A DNA stretch of 64,000 bases, from positions 744,001 to 808,000 of the forward strand of contig CAVXOW010000005.1 in the NCBI GenBank assembly GCA_963763485.1, in the 5' to 3' direction. The notes under the pieces are model-generated. The model saw nothing but the letters and a program-made list of their open reading frames with translations. It did no database searches and was not told the DNA's origin. Each line of letters begins with the position of its first letter. The first letter of the stretch is position 1. This document shows positions 48,599 to 57,712 of this stretch, in pieces. The stretch is from CAWCKS01 sp963763485. Its GTDB lineage: Bacteria; Pseudomonadota; Alphaproteobacteria; Rhizobiales; Xanthobacteraceae. The translations under genes and the position numbers were made by a program.

Positions 48599-49045
48599 CT
48601 ACTCGGCAATCATAACCGCGTAGAGCGCGGAGGCGTCGCCCGCCTTCTGGAGCAGCTGCAGCTGGCTGCGGTCGCGCAGCTTTCGCGCCACGGTCGCGAG
48701 CGCATTGAGTTGCTCACCGGTCTTTTCGGCAGGCAGCAGCAACAGAAACACGATGTTGACCGGCTGGCCGTCGATGGCGTCGAACGCGATCGCCTTGCGC
48801 AGGCGCGCGAGCATGCCGAACGGCTGCTTCAATTCGGCGAACCGTGCGTGCGGAATGGCGACGCCGCCGCCGAGTCCGGTCGAACCGAGCGCCTCGCGTT
48901 GTGACAGCGCGGAGGCGATTGCCTCAGTGGTCAGGCCGGCGGGCGCTGCGGCGCGTTGCGCGAGGTCGCGGATGAGCTGCGTCTTGTCGGACGCGCGGAC
49001 GTCGAGCTGTACATGTGACGGCGCAAGGAAGTCGGAAATCTTCAT
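48599..49045 (-). CDS. ptsN: PTS IIA-like nitrogen-regulatory protein
   Basis: 148 residues, MKISDFLAPSHVQLDVRASD. The phosphorylated His is in GGVAIPHARFAELKQPFGML; EALGSTGLG precedes it, and the C-terminal helical part VARKLRDRSQLQLLQ matches EIIA-Ntr. EIIA-Ntr phosphorylation links nitrogen state to K+ uptake; in E. coli it binds KdpD, so its place directly after kdpE (5 bp) fits such control. Confidence 0.94.
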   Translation of the reverse strand: MKISDFLAPSHVQLDVRASDKTQLIRDLAQRAAAPAGLTTEAIASALSQREALGSTGLGGGVAIPHARFAELKQPFGMLARLRKAIAFDAIDGQPVNIVFLLLLPAEKTGEQLNALATVARKLRDRSQLQLLQKAGDASALYAVMIAE

Positions 49046-49050
49046 GGTGA

Positions 49051-49740
49051 TCAATCTGGCGCGCGCATGCGATAGCCGATGCCGGTTTCGGTCAGGATAT
49101 ATTGCGGCTGCTCCGGATCGGCCTCGATCTTCTGCCGCAGTTGTCGCACATAGACGCGCAGATACTGGGCGTCGGTGAGGTTGTCCCACAATTCGCCGAG
49201 CAGGAATTTGTGGGTCAGCACCTTGCCGGCGTGCTGCACCAGCAGGCGCAGCAGTTCGTATTCCTTCGGCGACAGCTTTACCTCGCGTTCGCCGACCTTG
49301 ACGATCCGCCGCACCAGGTCGACCGACAATTCACCGACCCGGAAGATCGGCCGCTCGCCGTGGCTCTGCAGCTGATGACGCAACGCGGCGCGCATCCGCG
49401 CCAGCAACTCCTCCATGCCGAACGGCTTGGTGACATAGTCGTCGGCGCCGAGATCGAGCGCCTGAACCTTGCCGGCTTCGTCGCCGCGGCTCGACAGCAC
49501 CATGATCGGGACGCTCTCGTTGCGGGCGCGGATCGTCCGCAACAGATCGTGGCCCTGCATGTCGGGCAGGCCGAGGTCGAGGATGACGAGATCGGGCTTT
49601 TGCGCGAGTAGCTCCAGCGCCGTCTTGCCATTCGGCGCCTCGAGCACCTGGTAGCCCTGAGTGGTCAGGCCCATCTTCAGGAGCTTGCGGATCGGCGGCT
49701 CGTCGTCGATGACGAGTACTTTGAGCGGGGCGGCGGTCAC
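49051..49740 (-). CDS. kdpE: Response regulator KdpE
   Basis: 229 residues. The receiver domain starts LKVLVIDDEPPIRKLLKMGL with D12/D13, and the phosphorylation site is D55 in DLVILDLGLPDMQGHDLL; K105-type region SRGDEAGKVQALDLGADDYVTKPF (in part) follows. A winged-helix OmpR-type DNA-binding domain with LSPKEYELLRLLVQHAGKVL and AQYLRVYVRQLRQKIE completes it. It activates the kdp operon. Stop overlaps kdpD's upstream frame by ATGA coupling. Confidence 0.96.
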   Translation of the reverse strand: MTAAPLKVLVIDDEPPIRKLLKMGLTTQGYQVLEAPNGKTALELLAQKPDLVILDLGLPDMQGHDLLRTIRARNESVPIMVLSSRGDEAGKVQALDLGADDYVTKPFGMEELLARMRAALRHQLQSHGERPIFRVGELSVDLVRRIVKVGEREVKLSPKEYELLRLLVQHAGKVLTHKFLLGELWDNLTDAQYLRVYVRQLRQKIEADPEQPQYILTETGIGYRMRAPD

Positions 49741-52460
49741 GCGGCGGCTTCCAGTCGTTGCGGCTGCATCGGCACCGGCAGGTTGATCGAGAACACCGCG
49801 CCGCTGCGATCGGTGCGGTTTGCAGCCCTGATCGTGCCGCGCATGGCCTCGACGAAGCCGCGCGAGATGGCAAGCCCAAGGCCGGTGCCGGCGCGCACCT
49901 GGTCGCCCTTCTGTGCGCGATAGAACTTGTCGAAGATCTGCTCAAGCTCGACCGGCGGAATGCCGTCGCCCTCGTCGAGCACCTCGATGCACACCGAGTT
50001 GTGCTCGAGCCGGCTCTGAATGCGGATATTGGTGCCTGCCGGCGCGTACTTCGCCGCGTTGTCGAGGATGTTGAAGATCGCCTGCTCGAACAGCACCGCA
50101 TCGACCTCGACCATCGGCAGGTCGGTCGCGAGCTGCAGGTCGACATGGTGCCTGGACAGGATTTTTGCGGCGCGGCGCAGTGCGCTGCCGACGATCTCGT
50201 GCAGGTCGTACGGCGCGATATTCGGCGTCACCGCGCCCGATTCCAGCTTGGTCATGTCGAGCAGGTTGGCGATGAAGCGGTTGAGCCGCTCCGATTCGTC
50301 GATCACGGTCGCGAGCAACTCGGCCTTTTCGCCGTCGCTGAGCTTGCTGCCGAGGTCGCGCAAGGTGCTGGCTGAACCGAGCACCGCGGCGAGGGGCGTT
50401 TTCAGGTCGTGCGAGATCGAGGTCAACAACGCCGACCGCAACCGCTCGGTTTCGACTGTGCGCTTGACCCGGTCCATGTCCTCGACGAGCCGCACCCGTT
50501 CGACCGCGAGCGCGCCCTGGTCGATCAACGCGTCGAGCAGCCGCCGCTCGTCGGGCGTCAGCAGCGGCCCCTGCTTGTCGCTGTCGATGCCGACGACGCC
50601 GATCGCGCCGCGGCCGGTGCGCATCGGCAGGAACAGGCGTTTTGCGCCGGGCAGCGTGTCCGAGCCGCGGCCGGCGGCGCGATCGTTCTGCCAGGCCCAT
50701 TTGGCGGCGGCGATGTCGGCGTCATCGAGCACATCCTCCGGCGGATAGCCGGCCTTCACCTCGATCGAGCCGTTCTCCTCGAGCAGCAGCACGACGCGCA
50801 CCTTCAGCATCAGCGCGATCTGGTAGGCGGTCGCCCACAGCAGATCGTCGAGCGTGCCGACGCCGGCGAGCTTGCGGCTGAAGGCATAGAGCGATTCCGT
50901 TGTGCGTGCCCGCGTCGCCGCGGCAACTGCCTGTGTCCGCACCCGCGCGGCGACGTTGGAAACGAGGAGCGAAATCAGCGTGAAGAAAATGAAGGCCGCC
51001 ACGTTGCGCGGATCGGCAATCGTGAAGGTGTAGAGCGGCTCCATGAAAAAGAAATTGTACGAAAGCGATGCGAGCACGGTCGCAGCGAGCGACGGCCACA
51101 GGCCATAGCGCACCGCGATCAGGACGATCGACGTCAGGAAGACGAGGTCGATGTTTTCGATGCCAAACGGCTCCCAGATCAACTCGCCAGCGCCGGTCGC
51201 CACCGCGACCGCCAGCGCTGCGACGACATAAGGCCTCGGATCAACGGTGACGGGCTTTACCGCCGGCTTCACCGTCTTCTTGCCGATCTGCTCGCCTTCG
51301 ATGTCGCCGCCGGAGATCACATGGACGCTGATATCGCCGGAGCGCCGCACCAAATCGTGCACGACAGAGCCATGCAGGATCTCGAACCATCGCGATCGCG
51401 TCGTCTTGCCGACCACGATCTGGGTGATGTTGTTGGCCTGCGCATAGACGATGACGTCGTCGGCGATGCGCCGGTCGCCACCCGGGATGGTTATCGCCTC
51501 GCCGCCGAGGCTCTCGGCAAGCCGCAAGGTATCGGCGATGCGGTCGCGATCTTCCTCGCTGAGCTGCAAGGTTCGTCCGGTCTCGATCGCGAGCGCGGTG
51601 AACGGCGCATGCAGCCGATCCGACAATCGCTTGGCATAGCGCACCAGTCCCGCCGCCATGGGTGCCTCGCTGACGCAAACGAGGATGCGCTCGCTCGCCG
51701 CCCAGGGCCCCTGCAGCGCGTGGGCTTGCAGCTCGCTGCGCAACTGATCGTCGACGCGCTCGGCGGTGCGACGCAGTGCCAGCTCGCGCAGCGCGGTGAG
51801 ATTGGTCGGCGAGAAGAAGTGCTGAAGCGCCCGCTCGGCCTGTCTCGGCACATAAACCTTGCCGTCCTTCAGCCGCTCGATCAGGTCGCCCGGCGTGATG
51901 TCGACCAATTCGACGGCGTCGGCGCGATCGAAGATCGAGTCCGGCACGGTCTCGCGAACCCGCACATGGGTGATTTGCGCGACGACGTCGTTCAAGCTCT
52001 CGATGTGCTGGATGTTGACGGTGGTGTAGACATCGATGCCGTTGTTGAGCAGTTCCTCGACGTCGAGGTAGCGCTTCGGATGTCGGCTGCCGGCCGCGTT
52101 GGTATGGGCGAGTTCATCGACCAAGACGATCTGCGGCCGCCGCGCCTCGATCGCGTCGATATCCATCTCGTCGAGGGCCTGGCCGCGATAGTCGATGTTT
52201 CGGCGCGGGATGACTTCGAGCCCTTCGAGCAGGGCTTCGGTCTCCTTGCGGCCATGGGTCTCGACCACCCCGACCACGACGTCGTAGCCGTCCTTGAGCC
52301 TGGCTCGGGCCTGCTGCAGCATTTCGTAGGTCTTGCCGACGCCGGGAGCTGCGCCGACAAAGATCTTCAAGTGCCCGGCGCGACTCTCCTCGCGCCGGGC
52401 AGCTTCAAGCAGCGCCTCCGGGGAAGGCCTGTGATCGTCGTCGTGGCGTCGGTCCGCCAT
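49737..52460 (-). CDS. kdpD: Osmosensitive K+ channel histidine kinase KdpD
   Basis: 907 residues. In order: the KdpD N-terminal ATPase domain (Walker A VGAAPGVGKTYEML, residues 35-48), a universal-stress-like domain, four membrane spans (VVAALAVAVATGAGELIWEP, LVFLTSIVLIAVRYGLWPSL, FIFFTLISLLVSNVAARVR and nearby), a GAF domain, then the kinase core SISHDLKTPLAAVLGSAST with its phospho-His and the ATP-binding GTGLGLAISRGFVEAM. It senses low K+ and osmotic shift and phosphorylates KdpE. Confidence 0.96.
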   Translation of the reverse strand: MADRRHDDDHRPSPEALLEAARREESRAGHLKIFVGAAPGVGKTYEMLQQARARLKDGYDVVVGVVETHGRKETEALLEGLEVIPRRNIDYRGQALDEMDIDAIEARRPQIVLVDELAHTNAAGSRHPKRYLDVEELLNNGIDVYTTVNIQHIESLNDVVAQITHVRVRETVPDSIFDRADAVELVDITPGDLIERLKDGKVYVPRQAERALQHFFSPTNLTALRELALRRTAERVDDQLRSELQAHALQGPWAASERILVCVSEAPMAAGLVRYAKRLSDRLHAPFTALAIETGRTLQLSEEDRDRIADTLRLAESLGGEAITIPGGDRRIADDVIVYAQANNITQIVVGKTTRSRWFEILHGSVVHDLVRRSGDISVHVISGGDIEGEQIGKKTVKPAVKPVTVDPRPYVVAALAVAVATGAGELIWEPFGIENIDLVFLTSIVLIAVRYGLWPSLAATVLASLSYNFFFMEPLYTFTIADPRNVAAFIFFTLISLLVSNVAARVRTQAVAAATRARTTESLYAFSRKLAGVGTLDDLLWATAYQIALMLKVRVVLLLEENGSIEVKAGYPPEDVLDDADIAAAKWAWQNDRAAGRGSDTLPGAKRLFLPMRTGRGAIGVVGIDSDKQGPLLTPDERRLLDALIDQGALAVERVRLVEDMDRVKRTVETERLRSALLTSISHDLKTPLAAVLGSASTLRDLGSKLSDGEKAELLATVIDESERLNRFIANLLDMTKLESGAVTPNIAPYDLHEIVGSALRRAAKILSRHHVDLQLATDLPMVEVDAVLFEQAIFNILDNAAKYAPAGTNIRIQSRLEHNSVCIEVLDEGDGIPPVELEQIFDKFYRAQKGDQVRAGTGLGLAISRGFVEAMRGTIRAANRTDRSGAVFSINLPVPMQPQRLEAAA

Positions 52461-52535
52461 CGGCTCTCCAGAAGCTGGCTCCGCTGGGCAAGTCTATTAG
52501 CACAACGGCCGAGTCGGCGGTGACCGAAGCGGCAG

Positions 52536-53141
52536 CTATTTCGCTGCCGCCTGGTCCAGCGCCATGTTCAGCGCCAGGACGTTGACACGCGGTTCGCCTA
52601 GGAAGCCGAGGGTGCGGCCCTCGACATGGTCCTGCACCAGCGCCCGCACGCGGTCCTCAGGTATGTTGCGCGCCTTGGCGACCCGCGGCACCTGGAACAG
52701 CGCAGCCTCCGGCGAGATGTGCGGGTCGAGGCCGCTGCCCGAGGTCGTGACCAGGTCGATCGGCACGGCCGCGTTGGGGTTCTCTTCCTTCAGCTTGTCG
52801 AGGTCGCCCTTGACGCGATCGATCAGCGCCTTGTTGGTCGGGCCGAGGTTCGAGCCCATCGAGTTCGAGGCGTTATAAGGCGCATCAATCGTCTTGGTCG
52901 CATCCTTCGGGTCGGGCGCATTGGTCGCCGACGGCCGGCCATGGAAATACTTGTCGTCGGCAAACACCTGGCCGATCAGCGCGGAGCCGACCACCTTGCC
53001 GTCCTTCTCGATCAGGCTGCCTTGCGCCTGCTTCGGGAAGATCACCTCGGCGATGCCGGTCATCGCCAGCGGATAGAACAGGCCAGTGATCACGGTGAGT
53101 GCGATGATCAGCACAATGGCGGGACGGATCTCTCTTAACAT
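52536..53141 (-). CDS. kdpC: K+-transporting ATPase subunit C
   Basis: 201 residues. One N-terminal membrane span (AIVLIIALTVITGLFYPLAM) then the periplasmic domain with SALIGQVFADDKYFHGRPSA, the SGSGLDPHISPEAALFQVPR block and LVQDHVEGRTLGFLGEPRVN, all characteristic. KdpC assembles the KdpA-KdpB complex and raises ATP affinity. It lies 13 bp downstream of kdpB. Confidence 0.96.
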   Translation of the reverse strand: MLREIRPAIVLIIALTVITGLFYPLAMTGIAEVIFPKQAQGSLIEKDGKVVGSALIGQVFADDKYFHGRPSATNAPDPKDATKTIDAPYNASNSMGSNLGPTNKALIDRVKGDLDKLKEENPNAAVPIDLVTTSGSGLDPHISPEAALFQVPRVAKARNIPEDRVRALVQDHVEGRTLGFLGEPRVNVLALNMALDQAAAK

Positions 53142-53153
53142 GACAACTTCTCC

Positions 53154-55268
53154 TCAAACGAGGTGCATGGCATTGACGGCGAGATCGATCGCCTTGATGC
53201 CGATGAACGGAATGATGACGCCGCCGAGGCCGTAGATCAGAAGATTGCGGCGCAGCAGCGGGCCGGCGCCGATTGCGCGGTAAGCCACGCCCTTCAGCGA
53301 CAGCGGGATCAACGCGATGATGATCAACGCATTGAAGATGATTGCCGACAGGATCGCACTCTGCGGGCTTTGCAGGTTCATGATGTTGAGCGCTTGCAGC
53401 TGCGGATAGAACGCGAGGAACATCGCCGGGATGATGGCGAAGTATTTCGCGACGTCGTTCGCGATCGAGAACGTCGTCAGTGCGCCGCGCGTCATCAACA
53501 ATTGCTTGCCGATCTCGACGATCTCGATCAGCTTGGTCGGATTGGAGTCGAGGTCGACCATATTGCCGGCTTCGCGCGCAGCCTGCGTGCCGGTGTTCAT
53601 GGCGACACCGACGTCGGCCTGCGCAAGCGCGGGAGCGTCGTTGGTCCCGTCGCCGCACATCGCCACCAGCTTGCCTTTGGCCTGCTCGTCGCGAATGAGC
53701 CGCAGCTTGTCTTCCGGCGTCGCCTGCGCGAGGAAATCGTCGACGCCGGCTTCGGCGGCGATCGCGGCCGCGGTCAGCGGGTTGTCGCCCGTGATCATGA
53801 CGGTGCGGATGCCCATGCGGCGCAGCTCCGCGAAGCGCTCGCGGATGCCGCCCTTGACGATGTCCTTCAGCTGGATCACGCCAAGCAACCGGCCGTCGCG
53901 CGCCACCGCAAGCGGCGTGCCGCCGGCCTTGGCGATCTGATCCGCAATCGCATTCAGTTCGCGCACCGCCTCCTGGTTGACCGCCGGCTGCGCGACGCGC
54001 GCGACATTGCTGCCGGCGTTGACGCTCGGTCCGCCATTTACGAACGCGATTACCGAATCGACCGCGCCCTTGCGCACCCACGACGATGCCATGTCGACAC
54101 CGCTCATGCGGCTTTGGGCGGTGAACGGCACGAACTTCGCGCCGATCTCGGCGATGTCGCGGCCACGGATGTTGTACTTCTCCTTGGCCAGCACGACGAT
54201 CGAGCGGCCTTCCGGCGTCTCGTCGGCGAGCGAGGCGAGCTGCGCCGCATCGGCGAGCTCCATGTCGGTCACCCCGCGCAACGGCTTGAACTCGGTGGCC
54301 TGGCGGTTGCCGAGCGTGATGGTGCCGGTCTTGTCGAGCAGCAGCGTGTCGACGTCGCCCGCGGCTTCCACCGCGCGGCCGGACATTGCCAGCACGTTGA
54401 AGCGCACGAGGCGATCCATGCCGGCGATGCCGATTGCCGAAAGCAGGGCGCCGATCGTGGTCGGGATCAGCGTCACGAACAGCGCGACCAGGATCACGAC
54501 CGACACCGCGCCGCCGGCATAGGCGACGTAGCTCGGGATCGTCGCGGTTGCGAACACGAAGATGATGGTGAGCCCGATCAGCAGGATGTTCAGCGCGATC
54601 TCGTTCGGTGTCTTCTGCCGGGCCGCGCCTTCCACCAGGCGGATCATCCGGTCAAGGAAGGTCGAGCCGGGCGCTGCGGTGATGCGGACGCGGATCCAGT
54701 CCGACAGCACCTGCGTACCGCCGGTCACTGCCGAGCGGTCGCCACCGGACTCGCGGATCACGGGCGCGGATTCGCCGGTGATCGCGGCTTCGTTGACCGA
54801 GGCGACGCCTTCGACGATTTCGCCGTCGGAGGGAATGGTGTCGCCAGTCTCGACCAGCACGACGTCGCCGACTTTCAGCCCCGTGCTCGGCACGAGGCGG
54901 AAGCCGCGCGTTGCCGGTCCGGTCAGGAGCTTGGCCTGGGTCTCGGTGCGCGTCTTGCGCAACGACTCGGCCTGCGCCTTGCCGCGGCCTTCCGCGATCG
55001 CTTCGGCGAAGTTGGCAAACAGCACCGTGAACCACAGCCAGATGATGATCTGCAGCTCGAAGCCGATCTGGCCACTGCCGGTGAAGAGGTCGCGGATCAG
55101 GATGATCGTGGTGAGGATCGTGACGATCTCGAGCACGAACATCACCGGGTTCTTGATCAGCGTCCGCGGGTTTAGCTTGACGAACGACGAGCCGATCGCG
55201 GGCACAAGAATCTTCGGATCGAACAGCGCCGAAGTCGGCATGCGTTTGCGGGTATGCGAGGTTTCCAT
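53154..55268 (-). CDS. kdpB: K+-transporting P-type ATPase subunit B
   Basis: 704 residues from ATG 55268. The catalytic subunit: phosphorylation site in LLLDKTGTITLGNRQATEF, the TGES actuator (AAITGESAPVIRESGGDRSAV in part), the ATP-binding FTAQSRMSGVD segment and MCGDGTNDAPALAQADVGVAMN hinge in part. Seven membrane spans as expected. It uses ATP to drive K+ moved through KdpA. No frameshift. Confidence 0.97.
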   Translation of the reverse strand: METSHTRKRMPTSALFDPKILVPAIGSSFVKLNPRTLIKNPVMFVLEIVTILTTIILIRDLFTGSGQIGFELQIIIWLWFTVLFANFAEAIAEGRGKAQAESLRKTRTETQAKLLTGPATRGFRLVPSTGLKVGDVVLVETGDTIPSDGEIVEGVASVNEAAITGESAPVIRESGGDRSAVTGGTQVLSDWIRVRITAAPGSTFLDRMIRLVEGAARQKTPNEIALNILLIGLTIIFVFATATIPSYVAYAGGAVSVVILVALFVTLIPTTIGALLSAIGIAGMDRLVRFNVLAMSGRAVEAAGDVDTLLLDKTGTITLGNRQATEFKPLRGVTDMELADAAQLASLADETPEGRSIVVLAKEKYNIRGRDIAEIGAKFVPFTAQSRMSGVDMASSWVRKGAVDSVIAFVNGGPSVNAGSNVARVAQPAVNQEAVRELNAIADQIAKAGGTPLAVARDGRLLGVIQLKDIVKGGIRERFAELRRMGIRTVMITGDNPLTAAAIAAEAGVDDFLAQATPEDKLRLIRDEQAKGKLVAMCGDGTNDAPALAQADVGVAMNTGTQAAREAGNMVDLDSNPTKLIEIVEIGKQLLMTRGALTTFSIANDVAKYFAIIPAMFLAFYPQLQALNIMNLQSPQSAILSAIIFNALIIIALIPLSLKGVAYRAIGAGPLLRRNLLIYGLGGVIIPFIGIKAIDLAVNAMHLV

Positions 55269-55291
55269 GGCAGGAACTCCGAAGAGAAAAA

Positions 55292-57004
55292 TCAGTTTGC
55301 AGCGAAGGTCGTGCCGGCCACCGTCGCGAGATGTTCGACGATGGGTCCGAGCGCGAGCGCCGGGAAGAAGGTGAGGCCGCCGACGATCAGGATGACGCCG
55401 ACGACGAGGCCGACGAACAGCCCGCCCGTGGTCGGGAAGGTGCCGGCCGATGGCGGGATCGACTTCTTCGCCGCCAGCGAGCCCGCAATCGCCATCGCCG
55501 GGATGATCATCCAGAAGCGGCCGATGAACATCGCGACCGCGCCGGTGATGTTGAAGAACAGCGTGTTGGCTGAGATGCCGGCGAAGGCCGAGCCGTTGTT
55601 GCCGGTGCTCGATGTGTAGAGATAGAGCATCTCCGAGAAGCCGTGCGGGCCGGGGTTGCGAGTTGCGACACGCCGTCGGGGTTGACGGCGGCAACAGCGG
55701 TCCAGCCAAGGATCATCAAGGGCAGGATCAGGATGGCGAGCATCGCCATCTTGACTTCCTTGGCCTCGATCTTCTTGCCGACATATTCCGGCGTGCGGCC
55801 GACCATCAGCCCAGCGACGAAAATCGCAAGGATCACAAACAGCAACATGCCGTACATGCCCGCACCGACGCCGCCGACGATGACTTCGCCAAGCTCGATA
55901 TTGATCAGCGGGATCATGCCGCCGAGTGCGGTGAAGGAGTCGTGCATGGCGTTGACCGCGCCGCAGGAGGCCGCTGTGGTGATTACCGCGAACAAGCGAG
56001 GACGCGACGATGCCGAAGCGCACCTCCTTGCCCTCCATGTTGCCGCCGGTCAGGCCCATGGCGTTGAGGATGTCGTTGCCGTGCGCTTCCGCCCAATAGG
56101 CGACCGCGACGCCGGCGAGGAACAAGACGCCCATCACCGAGAGGATGGCCCAGCCCTGGCGCTGGTTGCCGACCATGCGGCCGAACACGTTGGTCAGCGC
56201 CGCGCCGAGCACGAAGATCGAGATGATCTGCACGTAGTTCGACAGCGCGGTCGGGTTCTCGAACGGATGGGAGGCGTTGGCATTGAAGAAGCCGCCGCCA
56301 TTGGTGCCGAGCATCTTGATCGCGACCTGCGAGGCGACCGGTCCGAGCGCGATGGTCTGCTTCGCGCCTTCCAGCGTGTCGGCGTCGACATAGGCGCCGA
56401 GCGTCTGCGGCATGCCCTGCCACACGAGGAACAGGGTGTAGAGAACGCAAATCGGCAGCAGGATGTAGAGCGTGCAGCGCGTGATATCGACCCAGAAATT
56501 GCCGACCGTGCGCGCCGACGCGCGGGCGAAGCCGCGGATCAGCGCGATTGCGAGCACGATGCCGGTCGCCGCCGACAGGAAATTCTGGTGCGTCAGGCCG
56601 AGCATCTGGGTGAGGTAGCTCATCGTGCCCTCGCCACCGTAGTTCTGCCAGTTGGTGTTGGTGATGAAGCTGATCGCGGTGTTGAACGACAGATCCGGTG
56701 CGACCGCAGATTGGTCGGCCGGATTGAACGGCAGCGACGCCTGCAAGCGCATGATCGCGTAAAGGATCAAAAAGCCCCCGACGTGAAAGAACAGCATACC
56801 GATGGTGTAGTAGATCCAGCTCTGCTCGCGCTTCTCGTCGACGCCGGCGGCCCAGTAAAGCCCGGCCTCGACCGGTCGCAGCACCGGCGACAGAAAGGTC
56901 CGTTCGCCGGTGAAGACGCGCGTCATGTAGCGGCCGAGCACCGGCGTGATCGCCACGATGATGGCGGCATAAAGAATGATTTGAAACCAGCCGATGAACG
57001 TCAT
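55292..57004 (-). CDS. kdpA: K+-transporting ATPase subunit A, two frameshifts
   Basis: 570 residues when repaired. The channel-like subunit with ten membrane spans and four selectivity-filter loops: FITNTNWQNYGGEGTMSYLT, KMLGTNGGGFFNANASHPFE, TTAASCGAVNAMHDSFTAL and the last STGNNGSAFAGISANTLFF. Two indels, one extra A at 55994-55995 (CTTG for CTG on the coding strand) and one missing base at 55656-55657, break and then restore the frame, so the ends are in one frame and the middle in another. Start ATG 57004. Confidence 0.95.
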   Translation of the reverse strand: MTFIGWFQIILYAAIIVAITPVLGRYMTRVFTGERTFLSPVLRPVEAGLYWAAGVDEKREQSWIYYTIGMLFFHVGGFLILYAIMRLQASLPFNPADQSAVAPDLSFNTAISFITNTNWQNYGGEGTMSYLTQMLGLTHQNFLSAATGIVLAIALIRGFARASARTVGNFWVDITRCTLYILLPICVLYTLFLVWQGMPQTLGAYVDADTLEGAKQTIALGPVASQVAIKMLGTNGGGFFNANASHPFENPTALSNYVQIISIFVLGAALTNVFGRMVGNQRQGWAILSVMGVLFLAGVAVAYWAEAHGNDILNAMGLTGGNMEGKEVRFGIVASSLVRGNHHSGLLRRGQRHARLLHRTRRHDPADQYRAWRSHRRRRRCGHVRHVAVCDPCDFRRWADGRPHAGICRQEDRGQGSQDGDARHPDPALDDPWLDRCCRRQPRRRVATRNPGPHGFSEMLYLYTSSTGNNGSAFAGISANTLFFNITGAVAMFIGRFWMIIPAMAIAGSLAAKKSIPPSAGTFPTTGGLFVGLVVGVILIVGGLTFFPALALGPIVEHLATVAGTTFAAN

Positions 57005-57026
57005 CGCGTGGCGCTCCTTTTAGAAT

Positions 57027-57116
57027 TCAGAATTTTTCGGGCTGCAGCAGCGCGTAGGTGAGGTAGATCAGAAGGCCCACTGTCACGATTGCGGCGAGTG
57101 TGAAGTCGAAGGTCAT
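57027..57116 (-). CDS. kdpF: KdpF small membrane subunit
   Basis: 29 residues: MTFDFTLAAIVTVGLLIYLT, then YALLQPEKF, one membrane helix with the conserved YALLxPExF tail. It stabilises the Kdp complex. A GAGGAGAC ribosome site precedes the ATG. It overlaps no neighbour and lies 22 bp before kdpA. Confidence 0.93.
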   Translation of the reverse strand: MTFDFTLAAIVTVGLLIYLTYALLQPEKF

Positions 57117-57126
57117 GATCGTCTCC

Positions 57127-57210
57127 TCACAGCCGGTCGCAGGCGTAGACATAGCCTACGGAAATCACGAAAAAGCCGAGCCCGAGGGCCAGCAGCAGAA
57201 CATCCAGCAT
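57127..57210 (-). CDS. 27-residue membrane peptide upstream of kdpF
   Basis: MLDVLLLALGLGFFVISVGY, then VYACDRL: one hydrophobic helix with a C-terminal YxYACDRL tail. GGAGCAC precedes ATG 57210, and the stop is 10 bp before kdpF. To my knowledge alphaproteobacterial kdp operons often start with such an unnamed peptide. It is probably a small subunit or regulator of the Kdp complex, by position only. Confidence 0.8.
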   Translation of the reverse strand: MLDVLLLALGLGFFVISVGYVYACDRL

Positions 57211-57379
57211 GGGTGTGCTCCGGGTGAAATTAGCTAAAGTTAGCTATCGTGTACGTTGATCACGTGACGCCGTGTCCCTGTTGATATGCGTCAACGTGCA
57301 AGCAGTTCGTTGCGCCCTGCGTTGTGTGCGGTTAGGTGCCACCAGTCGCATAGGTTTTCGAGACGGCGCGATGATCTGC
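57211..57379. promoter_or_regulatory. Likely kdp promoter region
   Basis: 169 bp before the first kdp gene (minus strand). The stretch nearest the operon (TTAGCTAAAGTTAGCTATCG, 57230-57249) holds a TTAGCTA pair 10 bp apart, a candidate site for an activator such as KdpE. Not tested. Confidence 0.4.
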
Positions 57380-57576
57380 CGTATAGGAATCTTATATATG
57401 TGCGACGCATCATCGCGCGCCGTTTCGGCGCTTCTCTGCCATCCAACCTGTTGCAGTTGCTGAGGTTCGCGTTGACGAGCCGCCACGCAATCGCCCGCGC
57501 CTGCTGCGCCAGGCGTTAGCAGACCAGTTCAAACCCGATGCTGGGATGATCCACCTTTGGGTTCACCGTGCTTTGA
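57380..57576. repeat. ~197-bp direct repeat, copy A
   Basis: About three-quarters identical to 58971-59168 in the same orientation; both start CGTAT(A/C)GGAATCT and end GCTTTGA. Shared landmarks: ATATATGTGCG, GCATCATCG, TTGCAGTTGCTGAG, GCCAGGCGTTAGCAGACCA, GCTGGGATGAT. Confidence 0.9.
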
Positions 57577-57712
57577 GCAGTGCAGGACGTGCGGCGGATC
57601 ACGATGTGCCATGAACGGAAATCAACCGCTGCTCCATTGCCGCGTCGGCTGCGGGCAGTAGCGCGGGTGGAAAGTAAAACGCAGACCGTCCAGTTGGGCT
57701 ACAATTGAAACA

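Noticed and set aside
50409..52523. 704-codon plus-strand frame opposite kdpD
   Set aside because: Antisense shadow of a high-GC gene; no domain recognised while kdpD motifs are perfect.
53163..55175. 670-codon plus-strand frame opposite kdpB
   Set aside because: Arg/Asp/His-rich antisense shadow of the P-type ATPase gene.
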